A DNA stretch of 37,576 bases from Alphaproteobacteria bacterium (GCA_015232025.1 JADGAL010000003.1:1-37576), one strand, 5' to 3'; counted from the stretch's first letter, positions 8,387-19,009 are shown. A program made the numbers and translations. Notes: a model not told the origin generated them from the sequence alone.

Positions 8387-11161
8387 ATGTTGGCCATGGC
8401 CCATTTTCGCAGCCTCGTGGCGTGCGCCTCCCTGCTTGCGCTGCTGATCGCGTGGAACGCCGGGTCCGCCGTGGCCGCCGGTTCCGCGCGGCTCGAGGTG
8501 GCGATCATCCATTCCCACCATCAGGACTATCCGTGGACGCGCGCCCAGCAGGAGGGCTTCATGGCGGCCCTGCGACGGGCGCTGCCCGACCGCCGGTTGG
8601 ATTTCGCGGTCGAATATCTCGACGCCGAGCGCATTCCGATCACGCCCGAATATGGACGCGTCTTCGAAACCTATTTCGCGAACAAGCACTTGGGCGACAC
8701 GCCGCGGCTGATCTACGCCACGGGCAAGGAGGCGCTGGACTTCCTGGCGGCGTGGACCAACCCCGAGTTGGTTGGCGTGCCGATCGTCTTTTCCGGCGTG
8801 GTCGGCGAGGAGTGGCTGAACGGGCTGGATCGCCGCCGCTTCGCCGGAGTGATCGAGCGGGTGCGGGTCGAAGAGAACGTCGCCCTGATCCGGTCGCTCA
8901 ATCCCGATTGGAACCGCCACCTGGTCCTGTTGGGCGACGCCAGCGCGGCCCAGGGGGCGATGCGGCCGGGTCTCGACGCCGCGTCGCGCAAGCTGGGTGG
9001 CGTCGAGGCCGAGATCCTGTCGTCCGAGCGCATCGATCGGGCGGTCTCGCTGCTTCGCGAGCGCCCCGGCGCGGTGGTGCTGTTGACCACGGCCGGCGGC
9101 TTTCGGGACTATGCGGGCGAGTTGGTGCCGCTCGACGCCGCCTTGGCCGCCTTGACCGCCGTGGGCCAGCCGGTCTACGCGATGGACGAGAGTCTCGTGC
9201 GGGCCGGCGTGGTCGGCGGTCATGTGGTCAGTGGCACCAAACAGGGCGAGGCCGCGGCCGAATTGGGCGCTCGAATATTGCGAAGGGAAGCCGTCGAGCC
9301 TCTCGCCGACAGCCCCACCGTGCTGATGTTCGATTCCCAGGCGCTCGACAGGGCCGGTCTGCGGCCGTCCGAAGCCGACCGGCAGGCGGCGGTCCTGGTC
9401 AATGTCCCGCCGCACTGGATCGTGCGCCACCAGGACCTGGTGGTTCTGCTGCTTCTCGGCCTGGGACTGGCGCTGGTCGGGGCCTTCGCCTGGGTGCTGC
9501 GCCAAAACCGGCTGATCGCCCGCAACGCCCGCTCGGTCGAGGCCGCCTCGCGGCTGGCCGACGAGTACCGCCGCGTGGTCGACGAGACCAACATCGTCTC
9601 GAAGACCGACACCCGGGGGCTGATCACCTATGTCAACGACGCCTTCGTCAATGTGATGGGCTACTCGCGGGACGAACTGATCGGCAAGCCCCACAACGTG
9701 GTGCGCGATCCCGACACCCCGCCCGGCCTGTACCGCGACATGTGGGAGGCCATCGGGGCCGGCAAATCGTGGCGCCGGGTGGTCAAGAATCGCACCAAAT
9801 CCGGCGAGGCGGTGTATTTCGACACCACCATCACCGCCATCCTGAATCCCGATGGCGGCGCGCGCGAATTCATCGCGGTGCGCACCGACGTCACCCAATT
9901 GATTCGCCAGGAAGACCTGATCCGCGAGCAGACCACCGATCCGCTGACCGGCTTGTTGAACCGCGTCGGGCTGGTCCAGGACCTGAAGGCGCGTCGTTCG
10001 GCCAATCTGGCGATTCTCGACGTCAACCGGTTCAAGGAGATCAACGAATTCGTCGGGCTGCAACGGGCCGACCGCCTGTTGGTCGCGGTGGCCGAGGTGG
10101 TGCGGGCCGATTCGCGATTCGCCAGTTACCGGGTGGGCGGCGACGTCTTCGCCCTGTTGGCGATCGAGGAGGGGCTGGAGGAGGAGTTCGTCGAGACCGT
10201 CTACGCCCTGGTGGCGCGGCTGGGCCGCGACCCCTTCCGGCTGGATGGGCAAGAGCTTCACCTCACCTTCACGGCCGGCGTGGCGACCGGCGCCGCCGAG
10301 GACGTCTACACCCGCGCCGACCACGCGCTGGACCGCGCCAAGCAGGAGGGCCGCGCGCTGGTCGCCCATGACGGGGCGGTCGAGCAGGCCTCGCTGCAAA
10401 ACAGCCTGGTGCTCGGCGGCAAGCTCAAATCGGCCTTGGGCGCCGGGCGCGTGGTGCCGTGGTTCCAGCCGATCGTCGACAATCGCACCGGCTACACCGG
10501 CAAGTTCGAGGCGCTGGCCCGGCTGATCGACGAGGACGGCTCGCTGATCCCGCCCAACCTGTTCCTGCCGGTCGCCAAGAAGACCCGCCAATACGACGCC
10601 GTCACCCGCGCCATCCTGGACGGCACGCTGGCCGCCTTGGAGTCGAGCGGGGCCAGCGTGTCGATCAACCTGTCGATCGACGACCTGCGCAACTCCGACA
10701 TGGTCGCCTACCTTGAAGAACGCCTGAGGCAGACCCAAAAACACCGGCAGGTCATCCTTGAGATCACCGAGAACGAAGGCATCGACAATTACGACGAAGT
10801 GGCGCGATTCATTCACCACATCAAGTCGCTGGGCTGCCTCGTGGCGATCGACGATTTCGGCACCGGCTATTCGAACTTCACCCATTTGATGCGCCTTGAC
10901 GCCGATTACCTGAAGATCGACGGATCGATCATCAGGAACGTGGTCGAGGATCGCAACGCCCAAATCCTGGTCCGCACCCTGGTGGATTTCGCCAATCGCC
11001 TGAACATGGAGACCATCGCCGAGTTCGTCTCGTCGCCGGAAATCCTGGCCACGGTGACGCGCCTGGGCGTCGACTATTCGCAAGGCTTCCACCTGGGCAA
11101 GCCCGAACCTTCGCTGCCGGCCGTCACCGGGGCGGAACCAGCCCTCTTTACCTCGTCGTGA
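8387..11161 (+). CDS. ABC substrate-binding-like sensor fused to PAS, degenerate GGDEF (GGDVF) and EAL domains
   Basis: Signal peptide, periplasmic SBP-like region, TM, PAS (TDTRGLITYVNDAFVNVMGYSRDELIG), YRVGGDVFALLA, FEALARL / IDDFGTGYSNF / KIDGSII. Confidence 0.9.
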   Translation: MLAMAHFRSLVACASLLALLIAWNAGSAVAAGSARLEVAIIHSHHQDYPWTRAQQEGFMAALRRALPDRRLDFAVEYLDAERIPITPEYGRVFETYFANKHLGDTPRLIYATGKEALDFLAAWTNPELVGVPIVFSGVVGEEWLNGLDRRRFAGVIERVRVEENVALIRSLNPDWNRHLVLLGDASAAQGAMRPGLDAASRKLGGVEAEILSSERIDRAVSLLRERPGAVVLLTTAGGFRDYAGELVPLDAALAALTAVGQPVYAMDESLVRAGVVGGHVVSGTKQGEAAAELGARILRREAVEPLADSPTVLMFDSQALDRAGLRPSEADRQAAVLVNVPPHWIVRHQDLVVLLLLGLGLALVGAFAWVLRQNRLIARNARSVEAASRLADEYRRVVDETNIVSKTDTRGLITYVNDAFVNVMGYSRDELIGKPHNVVRDPDTPPGLYRDMWEAIGAGKSWRRVVKNRTKSGEAVYFDTTITAILNPDGGAREFIAVRTDVTQLIRQEDLIREQTTDPLTGLLNRVGLVQDLKARRSANLAILDVNRFKEINEFVGLQRADRLLVAVAEVVRADSRFASYRVGGDVFALLAIEEGLEEEFVETVYALVARLGRDPFRLDGQELHLTFTAGVATGAAEDVYTRADHALDRAKQEGRALVAHDGAVEQASLQNSLVLGGKLKSALGAGRVVPWFQPIVDNRTGYTGKFEALARLIDEDGSLIPPNLFLPVAKKTRQYDAVTRAILDGTLAALESSGASVSINLSIDDLRNSDMVAYLEERLRQTQKHRQVILEITENEGIDNYDEVARFIHHIKSLGCLVAIDDFGTGYSNFTHLMRLDADYLKIDGSIIRNVVEDRNAQILVRTLVDFANRLNMETIAEFVSSPEILATVTRLGVDYSQGFHLGKPEPSLPAVTGAEPALFTSS

Positions 11162-11183
11162 GACTGCTCCTATTCTCCCCACC

Positions 11184-11573
11184 ATGACCGGCACCTTCGG
11201 CATTACCGACCTGGCACACGAGTTCGGCATCACCCCGCGGGCCATCCGGTTCTACGAGGACCAGGGGCTGCTGACTCCGGTGCGCGAAGGCCAGCGCCGC
11301 GTCTACGGCTCGCGCGACCGGGTTCGCCTGAAGCTGATCATGCGGGGCAAGCGGCTGGGATTCTCGCTGATCGAGATTCGGGAAATCCTCGACCTCTACG
11401 ACGCCGAGTCGAATGGCGAGACCGCGCAGTTGCGCCATTTCCTGTCCAAAATCCGCCAACGCCGCGCCCAGTTGCGCCAGCAGCAAGAGGACATCGCGGC
11501 GATCCTCGACGAATTGGACGCCCTCGAATCGCAATGCGCCGGCATCCTCACCGGGCGCGGCGAGCGCAGCTAA
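11184..11573 (+). CDS. liuR: MerR-family transcriptional regulator, LiuR-like
   Basis: FGITDLAHEFGITPRAIRFYEDQGLLTPVREGQRRVYGSRDRVRLKLIMRGKRLGFSLIEIREILDLYD; near liu genes. Confidence 0.85.
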   Translation: MTGTFGITDLAHEFGITPRAIRFYEDQGLLTPVREGQRRVYGSRDRVRLKLIMRGKRLGFSLIEIREILDLYDAESNGETAQLRHFLSKIRQRRAQLRQQQEDIAAILDELDALESQCAGILTGRGERS

Positions 11574-11598
11574 TATATAATTCGTACGGAGGCAACCC

Positions 11599-12069
11599 TT
11601 GGACGCGTCGCCGCAATCGCTTGGAAGCGCCATCGCCTTGGCGTTTTTCGGCTGGATGCTGTTTCAGCAGGGCCGCATCCTGGTTCGGAACCTGAGCCGC
11701 GCTTATCGCGCGCGTTCATGGCCGCGCGTGCCTGGGCGTTTGATCGAGGCCCGCGTGGGCGAGCGCAGGGCGCAGGGAGCAACGTTCCACGTCGCCGAGG
11801 TGGTCTACGGCTTCGAGGCGGCGGGGCGGAGTTGGACGGGGAACAACATCGTCTTCGGCGACCCCCTGCCGGCCACTCGGGAAAAGGCGGAAGCGCAGGT
11901 CCGGGCGCTTCTGGACAACCCCTCGCCGGAGGTGGTGTTCAATCCGGGCGCCCCGGAAATATCGGCCCTTCAGGCGAAGGCGGGGGTCTACGTTCCCGCC
12001 CTTTGGGTCGTCGGGGCCGGCATCTTGTTCGTTCTTTTCGCCTACATCTTGAGCCTACCGCCGGAATGA
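11599..12069 (+). CDS. DUF3592-like membrane protein
   Basis: Two TM segments flanking WPRVPGRLIEARV...VVYGFEAAGRSWTGNNIVFG...VVFNPGAPEISAL. Confidence 0.75.
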   Translation: MDASPQSLGSAIALAFFGWMLFQQGRILVRNLSRAYRARSWPRVPGRLIEARVGERRAQGATFHVAEVVYGFEAAGRSWTGNNIVFGDPLPATREKAEAQVRALLDNPSPEVVFNPGAPEISALQAKAGVYVPALWVVGAGILFVLFAYILSLPPE

Positions 12070-12160
12070 TACCGGTGAGCCATTCGCCCGTACAGTCCCG
12101 GTCCCTTGGTGACCCTTGGTGGCCTTGGTGTCTTGGTGGTGAACCTTTTTTTCCTGCTCG
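12067..12160. repeat. cttggtg-family repeat, apparent deletion derivative of the 28.5-kb element; possible terminator
   Basis: tgataccggtgagccattcgcccgtaca...cggtcccttggtga...cttggtggtgaacctttttttcc; shared blocks with 28531-28690. Confidence 0.8.
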
Positions 12161-12176
12161 CTGGTAGGACGCCAGA

Positions 12177-13556
12177 TCAGCCGCGAGCCCGGCGCATGAA
12201 GGGTTGCAGGGAGCGTTCCAGGCCCTCGGACCCGGCCACCATCCGGCGCAGATCGGCGCGGCTTCGGGGGGCGCCGCGCCGCTTCATCTCCATGTATTCG
12301 GTGGCGGTGTCCTCGACGGCGCGCACGCCGGCCGACATGCGGAAGGGGCCGGCGAAGAAGCCCTGGCCCAGGCTCGGATTGTCCCAAATGCCTTCGAGGA
12401 GGCCCAGCGCCTCGCCGAGCGACAGGGTGTCGTCGTCGTCGCGACCGACCAGATGCAGGCCGTGCAGGACCTCCAGGGTGCAGAAATCGGCGAAGCGGCC
12501 GACCAGGGCCTGGATTTCCTCGCCCAGGCGTTCGCGTTCGGCCTCGTCGTCCTGGCGGCGCCATTCGGCGATTCGGTGGCCGACGAATTCGATGGTGCCG
12601 GCGTCGCGCCGCATTAGCGCCCGGAAATGCTCGCCGATCAGCGGCCGGGCGGCGCCGATGTCGGTCTCGTGCCGGCGGCCCTTCAGACGCTCCTTGCCCT
12701 GGCGGACGCGCTCGGCATTGACCCGCTCGGTGATGTCGCGACGCTCCCAGTGTCCGATGGCGCGGATCGCGTCGTGGTTTTCCGCCTCGGCGAAGGCGTC
12801 GCCCAGGTCGCGGAATTGCTCGGGACATTGGAAGGTCTCGACCACCGCCTCGACCATCCGCGCGTCCCAACCCAGGATTTCGGGGAAGCGGTCCTTCATG
12901 ACGGCGCGCAGGCCGCGGGCTTGAAAGCCCTTCAGCTTGGCCAGCACGTTCAGGAAGTCCTCCTCCTTGGTCGCCACCAGTTCGCGCAACCGCTCGCCCA
13001 GGCCCAGGCGCAACTCCTCGATGGCCAGGGGGTCGATTCCGGTCAGCAGGCGCAGGCGCGGCAGGGCCTCGCGGTCGACGACGAAGGGCAGCAGCCGCTC
13101 CGCCGCCTTGGCGTTGTTGGCGAGGATCTGGCGCGCCGCGATTCGCACGAAGAACAGCCGGCCCTCGCCGACGGTCAGCCCGCAGGCGTTGATCGTCTCG
13201 TCGGTGACGCCAAAGCCCAGCGCCTTGCCGGTCGCGCCGCCGAATATCCGCACCAGCCCGGTCTGCCACGCCACGTCGAACATCGCCATGCCGCGCTCGA
13301 TGCTGTGCGATTGTTGGATGGCGGTCTCGAAATCCTTGCCGGCGAGCAGCCGCTGGTCCTGCGGATAGGCGGCCTCCTCGATGCTTTGCAGGCCGGGGAA
13401 GATCGCCTCGGCCACGTTCATCAGGCGCTTCTCGCGTCCCTCGGGCGTCGCCAGACTTTTGGGCCGCATATGGGCGCGCACCGCCTCGGGCATGCGGGAC
13501 AGCCACTTGCCGTCCCCCGCCACGGTGTCGACCACGATGCGCATGGTGCTCGCCAT
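12177..13556 (-). CDS. Hypothetical protein, 459 aa
   Basis: Long ORF with natural protein composition; no family recognised. Confidence 0.8.
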   Translation of the reverse strand: MASTMRIVVDTVAGDGKWLSRMPEAVRAHMRPKSLATPEGREKRLMNVAEAIFPGLQSIEEAAYPQDQRLLAGKDFETAIQQSHSIERGMAMFDVAWQTGLVRIFGGATGKALGFGVTDETINACGLTVGEGRLFFVRIAARQILANNAKAAERLLPFVVDREALPRLRLLTGIDPLAIEELRLGLGERLRELVATKEEDFLNVLAKLKGFQARGLRAVMKDRFPEILGWDARMVEAVVETFQCPEQFRDLGDAFAEAENHDAIRAIGHWERRDITERVNAERVRQGKERLKGRRHETDIGAARPLIGEHFRALMRRDAGTIEFVGHRIAEWRRQDDEAERERLGEEIQALVGRFADFCTLEVLHGLHLVGRDDDDTLSLGEALGLLEGIWDNPSLGQGFFAGPFRMSAGVRAVEDTATEYMEMKRRGAPRSRADLRRMVAGSEGLERSLQPFMRRARG

Positions 13557-13627
13557 GACGAGCGGTCCCCCCTCGATTGACCGGCGCCAGATTGAGGCAG
13601 GCGGAAGCCTTAATCAAGCGTCGCCAG

Positions 13628-13657
13628 CTTGACGTTTACGTTAACGGCATGTAGCCT
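13628..13657 (+). promoter_or_regulatory. Candidate LiuR-responsive promoter/operator
   Basis: TTGACG-17 nt-TAGCCT with near-palindrome GTTTACGTTAAC in the spacer, upstream of thioesterase and liuA. Confidence 0.5.
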
Positions 13658-13685
13658 TGGGGAAAGTGACGCGGGAGCGGACGCC

Positions 13686-14141
13686 ATGAGCGAATTCGAG
13701 CCGAAGAATCCCGACTACGCGCAGGCGGTTCGCGACGGGTTCGGGCGCCAGCCCTTCATGGCTCATCTGGGCGCCCGGCTGACCGCGATCGAGCCGGGGC
13801 GGGTCGAGATCCGACTCCCCTATCGCGACGAAGTCGGCCAGAATCACGGCTTCTTCCACGGCGGCGCGATCGGCGCCATCGCCGACGTGTCGGGCGGATT
13901 CGCGGGCTTCTCGCTGATGGGCAAGGGCGGCAGCGTGCTGACCGTCGAGTACAAGATCAACATCGTCGCCCCCGGTCTGGGCGAGGAGCTGATCGGCCGG
14001 GGCGAGGTGATCCGCGTGGGCGGCACCCTGATCATCACCGAGGCCCGTCTTTACGTCCTGCGCGAGGGCTGCGAATCGCTGTGCGCCATCGCCCTGCAAA
14101 CCCTGCGCGGCAAGCAGACCGGCCGCGAAGTCGCATTCTGA
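13686..14141 (+). CDS. PaaI-family (hotdog) thioesterase
   Basis: [25 protein letters not shown] hotdog motif. Confidence 0.88.
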   Translation: MSEFEPKNPDYAQAVRDGFGRQPFMAHLGARLTAIEPGRVEIRLPYRDEVGQNHGFFHGGAIGAIADVSGGFAGFSLMGKGGSVLTVEYKINIVAPGLGEELIGRGEVIRVGGTLIITEARLYVLREGCESLCAIALQTLRGKQTGREVAF

Positions 14142-14155
14142 CAGAAGGTGAACGC

Positions 14156-15328
14156 ATGATCCCCAACGCCTATCCCTCGCTGAACTACGATCTGGGCGAG
14201 ACGGTCGAGATGCTGCGCGACTCGGTGCGCGACTTCGCCTCGGTCGAGATCGCGCCGCGCGCCGCCGAGATCGACCGCGTCAACGATTTCCCCGCCGATT
14301 TGTGGCGCAAGATGGGCGATTTGGGCGTGCTCGGCCTGACCGTCGAGGAGGAGTATGGCGGCGCCGGCATGGGCTATGTCGAGCATGTCGTGGCGGTCGA
14401 GGAGATCAGCCGCGCCTCGGCCTCGGTCGGCCTGTCCTACGGCGCGCATTCCAATCTGTGCGTCAACCAGATCCGCCGCAACGGCAACCCCGCGCAGAAA
14501 TCCCGCTATCTGCCCAAGCTGGTGACCGGCGAGCATGTCGGCGCGCTGGCGATGTCCGAGCCGGGCGCCGGTTCCGACGTGGTGTCGATGCGCCTCAAGG
14601 CCGAGAAGAAGGGCGACCGCTGGATTCTCAACGGCTCGAAGATGTGGATCACCAACGGCCCCGAGGCCGACGTGATCGTGGTCTACGCCAAGACCGACCC
14701 GCAGGCCGGGGCGCGCGGCATCACCGCCTTCATCGTCGAGAAGGGCTTCAAGGGCTTCTCGGTGGCGCAGAAGCTGGACAAGCTGGGCATGCGCGGCTCG
14801 AACACCGGCGAATTGGTGTTCGAGGATTGCGAGGTGCCGGAAGAGAACGTGCTGGGCACCCTGGGCAAGGGCGTCAACGTGCTGATGAGCGGCCTGGACT
14901 ACGAGCGCCTGGTGCTGGCCGGCGGCCCGCTGGGCATCATGCAGGCCTGCCTCGACGTGGTGATCCCCTATGTCCACGACCGCAAGCAGTTCGGCCAGGC
15001 GATCGGCGAGTTCCAATTGATGCAGGGCAAGCTGGCCGACATGTATGTGACGATGGCCGCCTCGCGCTCTTACGCCTACATGGTCGCCAAGGCCTGCGAC
15101 CGCGGCGAGACCACCCGCAAGGACGCCGCCGGGGTGATCCTCTATACCGCCGAGCGCGCCACCTGGATGGCGCTCGAGGCGATCCAATGCTTGGGCGGCA
15201 ACGGCTACATCAACGAGTACCCGACCGGGCGCCTGCTGCGCGACGCCAAGCTTTACGAGATCGGCGCCGGCACCAGCGAGATCCGCCGCATGCTGATCGG
15301 GCGCGAGTTGTTCAAAGAGACCGCCTGA
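14156..15328 (+). CDS. liuA: Isovaleryl-CoA dehydrogenase
   Basis: Acyl-CoA dehydrogenase with [63 protein letters not shown]. Confidence 0.93.
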   Translation: MIPNAYPSLNYDLGETVEMLRDSVRDFASVEIAPRAAEIDRVNDFPADLWRKMGDLGVLGLTVEEEYGGAGMGYVEHVVAVEEISRASASVGLSYGAHSNLCVNQIRRNGNPAQKSRYLPKLVTGEHVGALAMSEPGAGSDVVSMRLKAEKKGDRWILNGSKMWITNGPEADVIVVYAKTDPQAGARGITAFIVEKGFKGFSVAQKLDKLGMRGSNTGELVFEDCEVPEENVLGTLGKGVNVLMSGLDYERLVLAGGPLGIMQACLDVVIPYVHDRKQFGQAIGEFQLMQGKLADMYVTMAASRSYAYMVAKACDRGETTRKDAAGVILYTAERATWMALEAIQCLGGNGYINEYPTGRLLRDAKLYEIGAGTSEIRRMLIGRELFKETA

Positions 15329-15393
15329 CGCGGTATGTCCCGACGCCCCCGGCCGGTGTACCATCCGGCATCCATCAATCCGGAGAGGTTGCC

Positions 15394-16581
15394 ATGACCC
15401 AGCAGGATCCCATCGTCATCGTCGGCGCGGCCCGCACCCCCATGGGGGGCTTTCAGGGCGATCTGCAATCGGTTCCCGCGCCGCAACTCGGCGCCGCGGC
15501 GATTCGCGCCGCCGTGTCGCGCGCCGGCGTCGCGCCGGCCGATGTGCAGGAAGTGATCATGGGCTGCTGCCTGTTCGCCGGGCTGGGCCAGGCGCCGGCC
15601 CGTCAGGCGGGGCGCTTCGGCGGGCTGCCCGACTCGGCGGGGGCGACCACCCTTTCGAAGATGTGCGGCTCGGGCATGAAGGCGGCGATGTTCGCCCATG
15701 ACCTGATCCTCGCCGGCTCGGCCGAGGTCGTGGTGGCCGGCGGCATGGAGAACATGTCGAGCGCCCCCTACGTGCTGGAGAAGGCCCGCTCGGGCTACCG
15801 CATGGGTCACGGCAAGATCTATGACCACATGTTCCTCGACGGGTTGGAGGACGCCTACGACAAGGGCCGCCTGATGGGCACCTACGCCGAGGAGACCGCC
15901 CAGGCCTACCAGTTCAGCCGCGAGCGGCAGGACGCCTTCGCCATCGAGTCGCTGACCCGCGCCCAGAAGGCGATCACCGGCGGCGCCTTCGCGGCCGAGG
16001 TGGTGCCGGTCACCTTCAAGGCCGGCAAGGCCGAGACCACCGTCACCCAGGACGAGCAGCCGCTGAAGGCCAAGCTCGACAAGATCGCGCAGCTTCGCCC
16101 CGCTTTCCGCGAGGGGGGAACGGTGACGGCGGCCAATTCGTCGTCGATCTCGGACGGCGGCGCCGCGATGGTGCTGATGCGCCGCTCCGAGGCCGAGAAG
16201 CGCGGCCTGAAGCCGCTCGCCATCATCCGCGGCCACGCCACCCATTCGCAAGAGCCGGCGTGGTTCACCACCGCCCCGGTCGGCGCGATGAGGAAGCTGT
16301 TCGAGAAGGTCGGCTGGTCGGCCAAGGACGTCGATCTTTACGAGATCAACGAGGCCTTCGCGGTGGTCACCATGGCGGCGATGCGCGACCTCGACCTGCC
16401 GCACGACAAGGTCAACGTCCATGGTGGCGCCTGCGCGCTGGGCCATCCGATCGGCGCCTCGGGGGCGCGGATCATGGTGTCGTTGATGGCGGAACTGGAA
16501 AAGTATGGCATGAAGAAAGGCGTCGCCAGTCTGTGCATCGGCGGCGGCGAGGCGACCGCCGTCGCGCTGGAAAGGATTTGA
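15394..16581 (+). CDS. Acetyl-CoA C-acyltransferase (thiolase)
   Basis: [46 protein letters not shown]. Confidence 0.93.
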   Translation: MTQQDPIVIVGAARTPMGGFQGDLQSVPAPQLGAAAIRAAVSRAGVAPADVQEVIMGCCLFAGLGQAPARQAGRFGGLPDSAGATTLSKMCGSGMKAAMFAHDLILAGSAEVVVAGGMENMSSAPYVLEKARSGYRMGHGKIYDHMFLDGLEDAYDKGRLMGTYAEETAQAYQFSRERQDAFAIESLTRAQKAITGGAFAAEVVPVTFKAGKAETTVTQDEQPLKAKLDKIAQLRPAFREGGTVTAANSSSISDGGAAMVLMRRSEAEKRGLKPLAIIRGHATHSQEPAWFTTAPVGAMRKLFEKVGWSAKDVDLYEINEAFAVVTMAAMRDLDLPHDKVNVHGGACALGHPIGASGARIMVSLMAELEKYGMKKGVASLCIGGGEATAVALERI

Positions 16582-16582
16582 T

Positions 16583-16960
16583 ATGACGCGTCGACTGATC
16601 TCCTCGGGGTCCCCCTTCGAACAGGTGGCCGGCTATTCCCGCGCCGTGGTGGCCGAGCCGTTCATCTTCGTCGCCGGGACCTCGGGCTTCGCCAACGGCC
16701 AGATCGCCGAGGACGTGGTCGAGCAGGCCGAGCAGGCCTTCGCGACCATCGCGGCGGCCCTCGCCCAGGCGGATTTCAGCCTTGGCGATGTGGTCCGCGT
16801 GGTGGTCTACATCACCGACGCGGCGTATTTCGAAAAGGTCGCGCCGGTCTGCGGCAAACACTTCGAGGGCATCCGCCCGGCCAACACGACGATCGTCTGC
16901 GGCTTGGTCGATCCCCGCATGAAGGTCGAAATCGAAGTGACCGCGGTTCGGCGGGGCTGA
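16583..16960 (+). CDS. RidA-family protein
   Basis: [19 protein letters not shown]...[23 protein letters not shown]. Confidence 0.88.
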   Translation: MTRRLISSGSPFEQVAGYSRAVVAEPFIFVAGTSGFANGQIAEDVVEQAEQAFATIAAALAQADFSLGDVVRVVVYITDAAYFEKVAPVCGKHFEGIRPANTTIVCGLVDPRMKVEIEVTAVRRG

Positions 16961-16993
16961 GTTCAGAGAAGGAAATGCCCAAGCGGCGGATTA

Positions 16994-17098
16994 ACCACCA
17001 AGACACGAAGACACCAAGAAGTCACCAAGAGACCGGATTAGGTCGCAGAGCGGCGCGTCTCTCTTGGTGAACCTTGGTGACCTTGGTGTCTTGGTGGT
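16994..17098. repeat. Long-stem inverted repeat of the accaagg/ccttggt family
   Basis: Arms 16994-17032 and 17060-17098 (39 nt each) are near reverse complements. Confidence 0.9.
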
Positions 17099-17138
17099 GA
17101 ACTCGGGCCTTGAAGCGGCGACAATTGGAGAAGGGGCG

Positions 17139-18275
17139 ATGTTACTGACGAACGAGCAAACCCTGATCCGCGACACCGCCCGGCGTTTCGCCGCCGACAA
17201 GCTGTGGCCGAACGCCGCCGCCTGGGACCGTGACCACACCTTCCCCGCCGAGGCCCTGGCCGAGATGGGCGCCTTGGGCTTGATGGGCATGCTGGTGCCC
17301 GACGAATGGGGCGGGGCGGGCGCCGACCACGTCTCCTACGCCCTGGCGCTGGAGGAGATCGCTTCGGGCTGCGGCGGTCTGTCCACCGTGATGAGCGTTC
17401 ACAATTCGGTGGGCTGCATGCCCATCCTGAAGTTCGGCGACGAGGCGCAGAAGCGCCGCTTCCTGCCGGCGATGGCCAGCGGCGAGATGCTCGGCTGCTT
17501 CTGCCTGACCGAGCCCGAGGCCGGCTCGGACGCCTCGGCGTTGCGGGCGCGGGCGCGGCGCGACGGCGGCGACTACGTGCTCGACGGGGTGAAGCAGTTC
17601 ATCACCTCGGGGCGCAACGCCAAGGTGGCGATCGTCTTCGCGGTCACCGACCCGGCGGCCGGCAAGAAGGGCATCTCGGCCTTCGTGGTGCCGACCGACA
17701 CGCCCGGCTGGAACGTCGCCCGCATCGAGGCCAAAACCGGCCAGAACTGTTCCGACACCGCCCAGATCGTCATGGAGGGCCTGCGGATTCCCGCCGAGCT
17801 GCGCTTAGGCGCCGAGGGCGACGGCTACCGCATCGCGCTCGCCAATCTGGAAGGCGGACGGATCGGCATCGCCTCGCAATCGGTGGGAATGGCGCGCGCG
17901 GCCTTGGAGGCCGCCATCGCCTACGCCAAGGAGCGCCGCACCTTCGGCCGCGCCATCGCCGAGCATCAGGCGGTGGCCTTCCGCCTCGCCGACATGGCGA
18001 CCCGAATCGAGGCGGCCCGCCAACTGGTGCTGAACGCCGCCACCTTGCGCGACGCCGGCCGGCCTTGCCTCAAGGAAGCCTCGATGGCCAAGCTGTTCGC
18101 CTCGGAAATGGCGGAGCGCGTCTGCTCGGACGCCATCCAAATCCATGGCGGCTACGGCTATCTCGAAGACTTCCCGGTCGAACGCATTTGGCGCGACGTG
18201 CGGGTCTGCCAGATTTACGAAGGCACCAGCGATATTCAGCGTCTGGTGATTTCGCGGGCGATCCTGGCCGAGTGA
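17139..18275 (+). CDS. Acyl-CoA dehydrogenase, possibly isobutyryl-/short-chain
   Basis: [50 protein letters not shown]. Confidence 0.9.
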   Translation: MLLTNEQTLIRDTARRFAADKLWPNAAAWDRDHTFPAEALAEMGALGLMGMLVPDEWGGAGADHVSYALALEEIASGCGGLSTVMSVHNSVGCMPILKFGDEAQKRRFLPAMASGEMLGCFCLTEPEAGSDASALRARARRDGGDYVLDGVKQFITSGRNAKVAIVFAVTDPAAGKKGISAFVVPTDTPGWNVARIEAKTGQNCSDTAQIVMEGLRIPAELRLGAEGDGYRIALANLEGGRIGIASQSVGMARAALEAAIAYAKERRTFGRAIAEHQAVAFRLADMATRIEAARQLVLNAATLRDAGRPCLKEASMAKLFASEMAERVCSDAIQIHGGYGYLEDFPVERIWRDVRVCQIYEGTSDIQRLVISRAILAE

Positions 18276-18287
18276 GAATTTTTTGGG

Positions 18288-18369
18288 AAACACCAAGGAC
18301 ACCAAGGACACAAAGGAAATTTTTCTCGTCACCCGATCCTTCTTGGTGTCCTTGGTGTCCTTGGTGTTT
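18288..18369. repeat. Long-stem inverted repeat of the accaagg/ccttggt family
   Basis: Perfect 24-nt arms aaacaccaaggacaccaaggacac (18288-18311) and gtgtccttggtgtccttggtgttt (18346-18369). Confidence 0.95.
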
Positions 18370-18394
18370 CTAACGAACTGTCTTGGGGGCATCC

Positions 18395-18997
18395 ATGCCT
18401 GAGCCGATCGAATTCTGGTTCGACTTCTCGTCGCCTTACGCGTATTTCGCGTCGTTCCGCATCGACGAGATCGCCGCCCGCCATGGGCGCGTGGTGGATT
18501 GGCGGCCGTTTCTGCTTGGCGTGGTGTTCAAGACCACGGGGCAGGGGCCGTTGACCCATTCGACGATGCGCGGCCGCTATGCCCAGCATGACTGGGTGCG
18601 CCTGGCGCGGCGCATGACGGTGCCCTTCACGATGCCCGAATCCTTTCCGTTGCGCGCCCAGGCGGCGAGCCGCGCCTTCTATTGGCTGGACGACCGCGAT
18701 CCGGCCAAGGCGCGCCAACTGGCCCACGCCATCTGGCGGGCGTTCTTCGGCGAGGGCCGCGACATGACGCCGCCCGACGCGGTGGCCGAGGTGGCGGCGG
18801 GTCTTGGCGTGGACAAGGCCGCGCTGCTGGCCGGCATCGAAAGCCCGGCGATCAAGGAGCGGCTGAAGACGGAAACCGAGCGCGGCATGGCGCAAGGGGT
18901 GTTCGGCTCGCCGTTCTTCCTGATCGACGGCGAGGGATTTTGGGGCAACGACCGCCTCGACGAGATCGACGCTTGGCTGGCGGCCGGCGGCTGGTGA
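18395..18997 (+). CDS. 2-hydroxychromene-2-carboxylate isomerase / DsbA-like family
   Basis: IEFWFDFSSPYAYFAS...WRPFLLG...GVFGSPFFLIDGEGFWGNDRL. Confidence 0.88.
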   Translation: MPEPIEFWFDFSSPYAYFASFRIDEIAARHGRVVDWRPFLLGVVFKTTGQGPLTHSTMRGRYAQHDWVRLARRMTVPFTMPESFPLRAQAASRAFYWLDDRDPAKARQLAHAIWRAFFGEGRDMTPPDAVAEVAAGLGVDKAALLAGIESPAIKERLKTETERGMAQGVFGSPFFLIDGEGFWGNDRLDEIDAWLAAGGW

Positions 18998-19009
18998 GGA
19001 GTTGAGACA

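Noticed and set aside
8345-11245. 966-aa minus ORF
   Set aside because: Antisense shadow of the EAL-protein gene; no recognisable domain.
12055-13617. 520-aa minus ORF in an alternative frame
   Set aside because: Overlaps the better 459-aa ORF; Arg/Gly/Pro-rich off-frame composition.
16994-18369. CRISPR array
   Set aside because: accaagg units are short, directly abutting and arranged as inverted arms; no uniform repeats with unique spacers and no cas genes.
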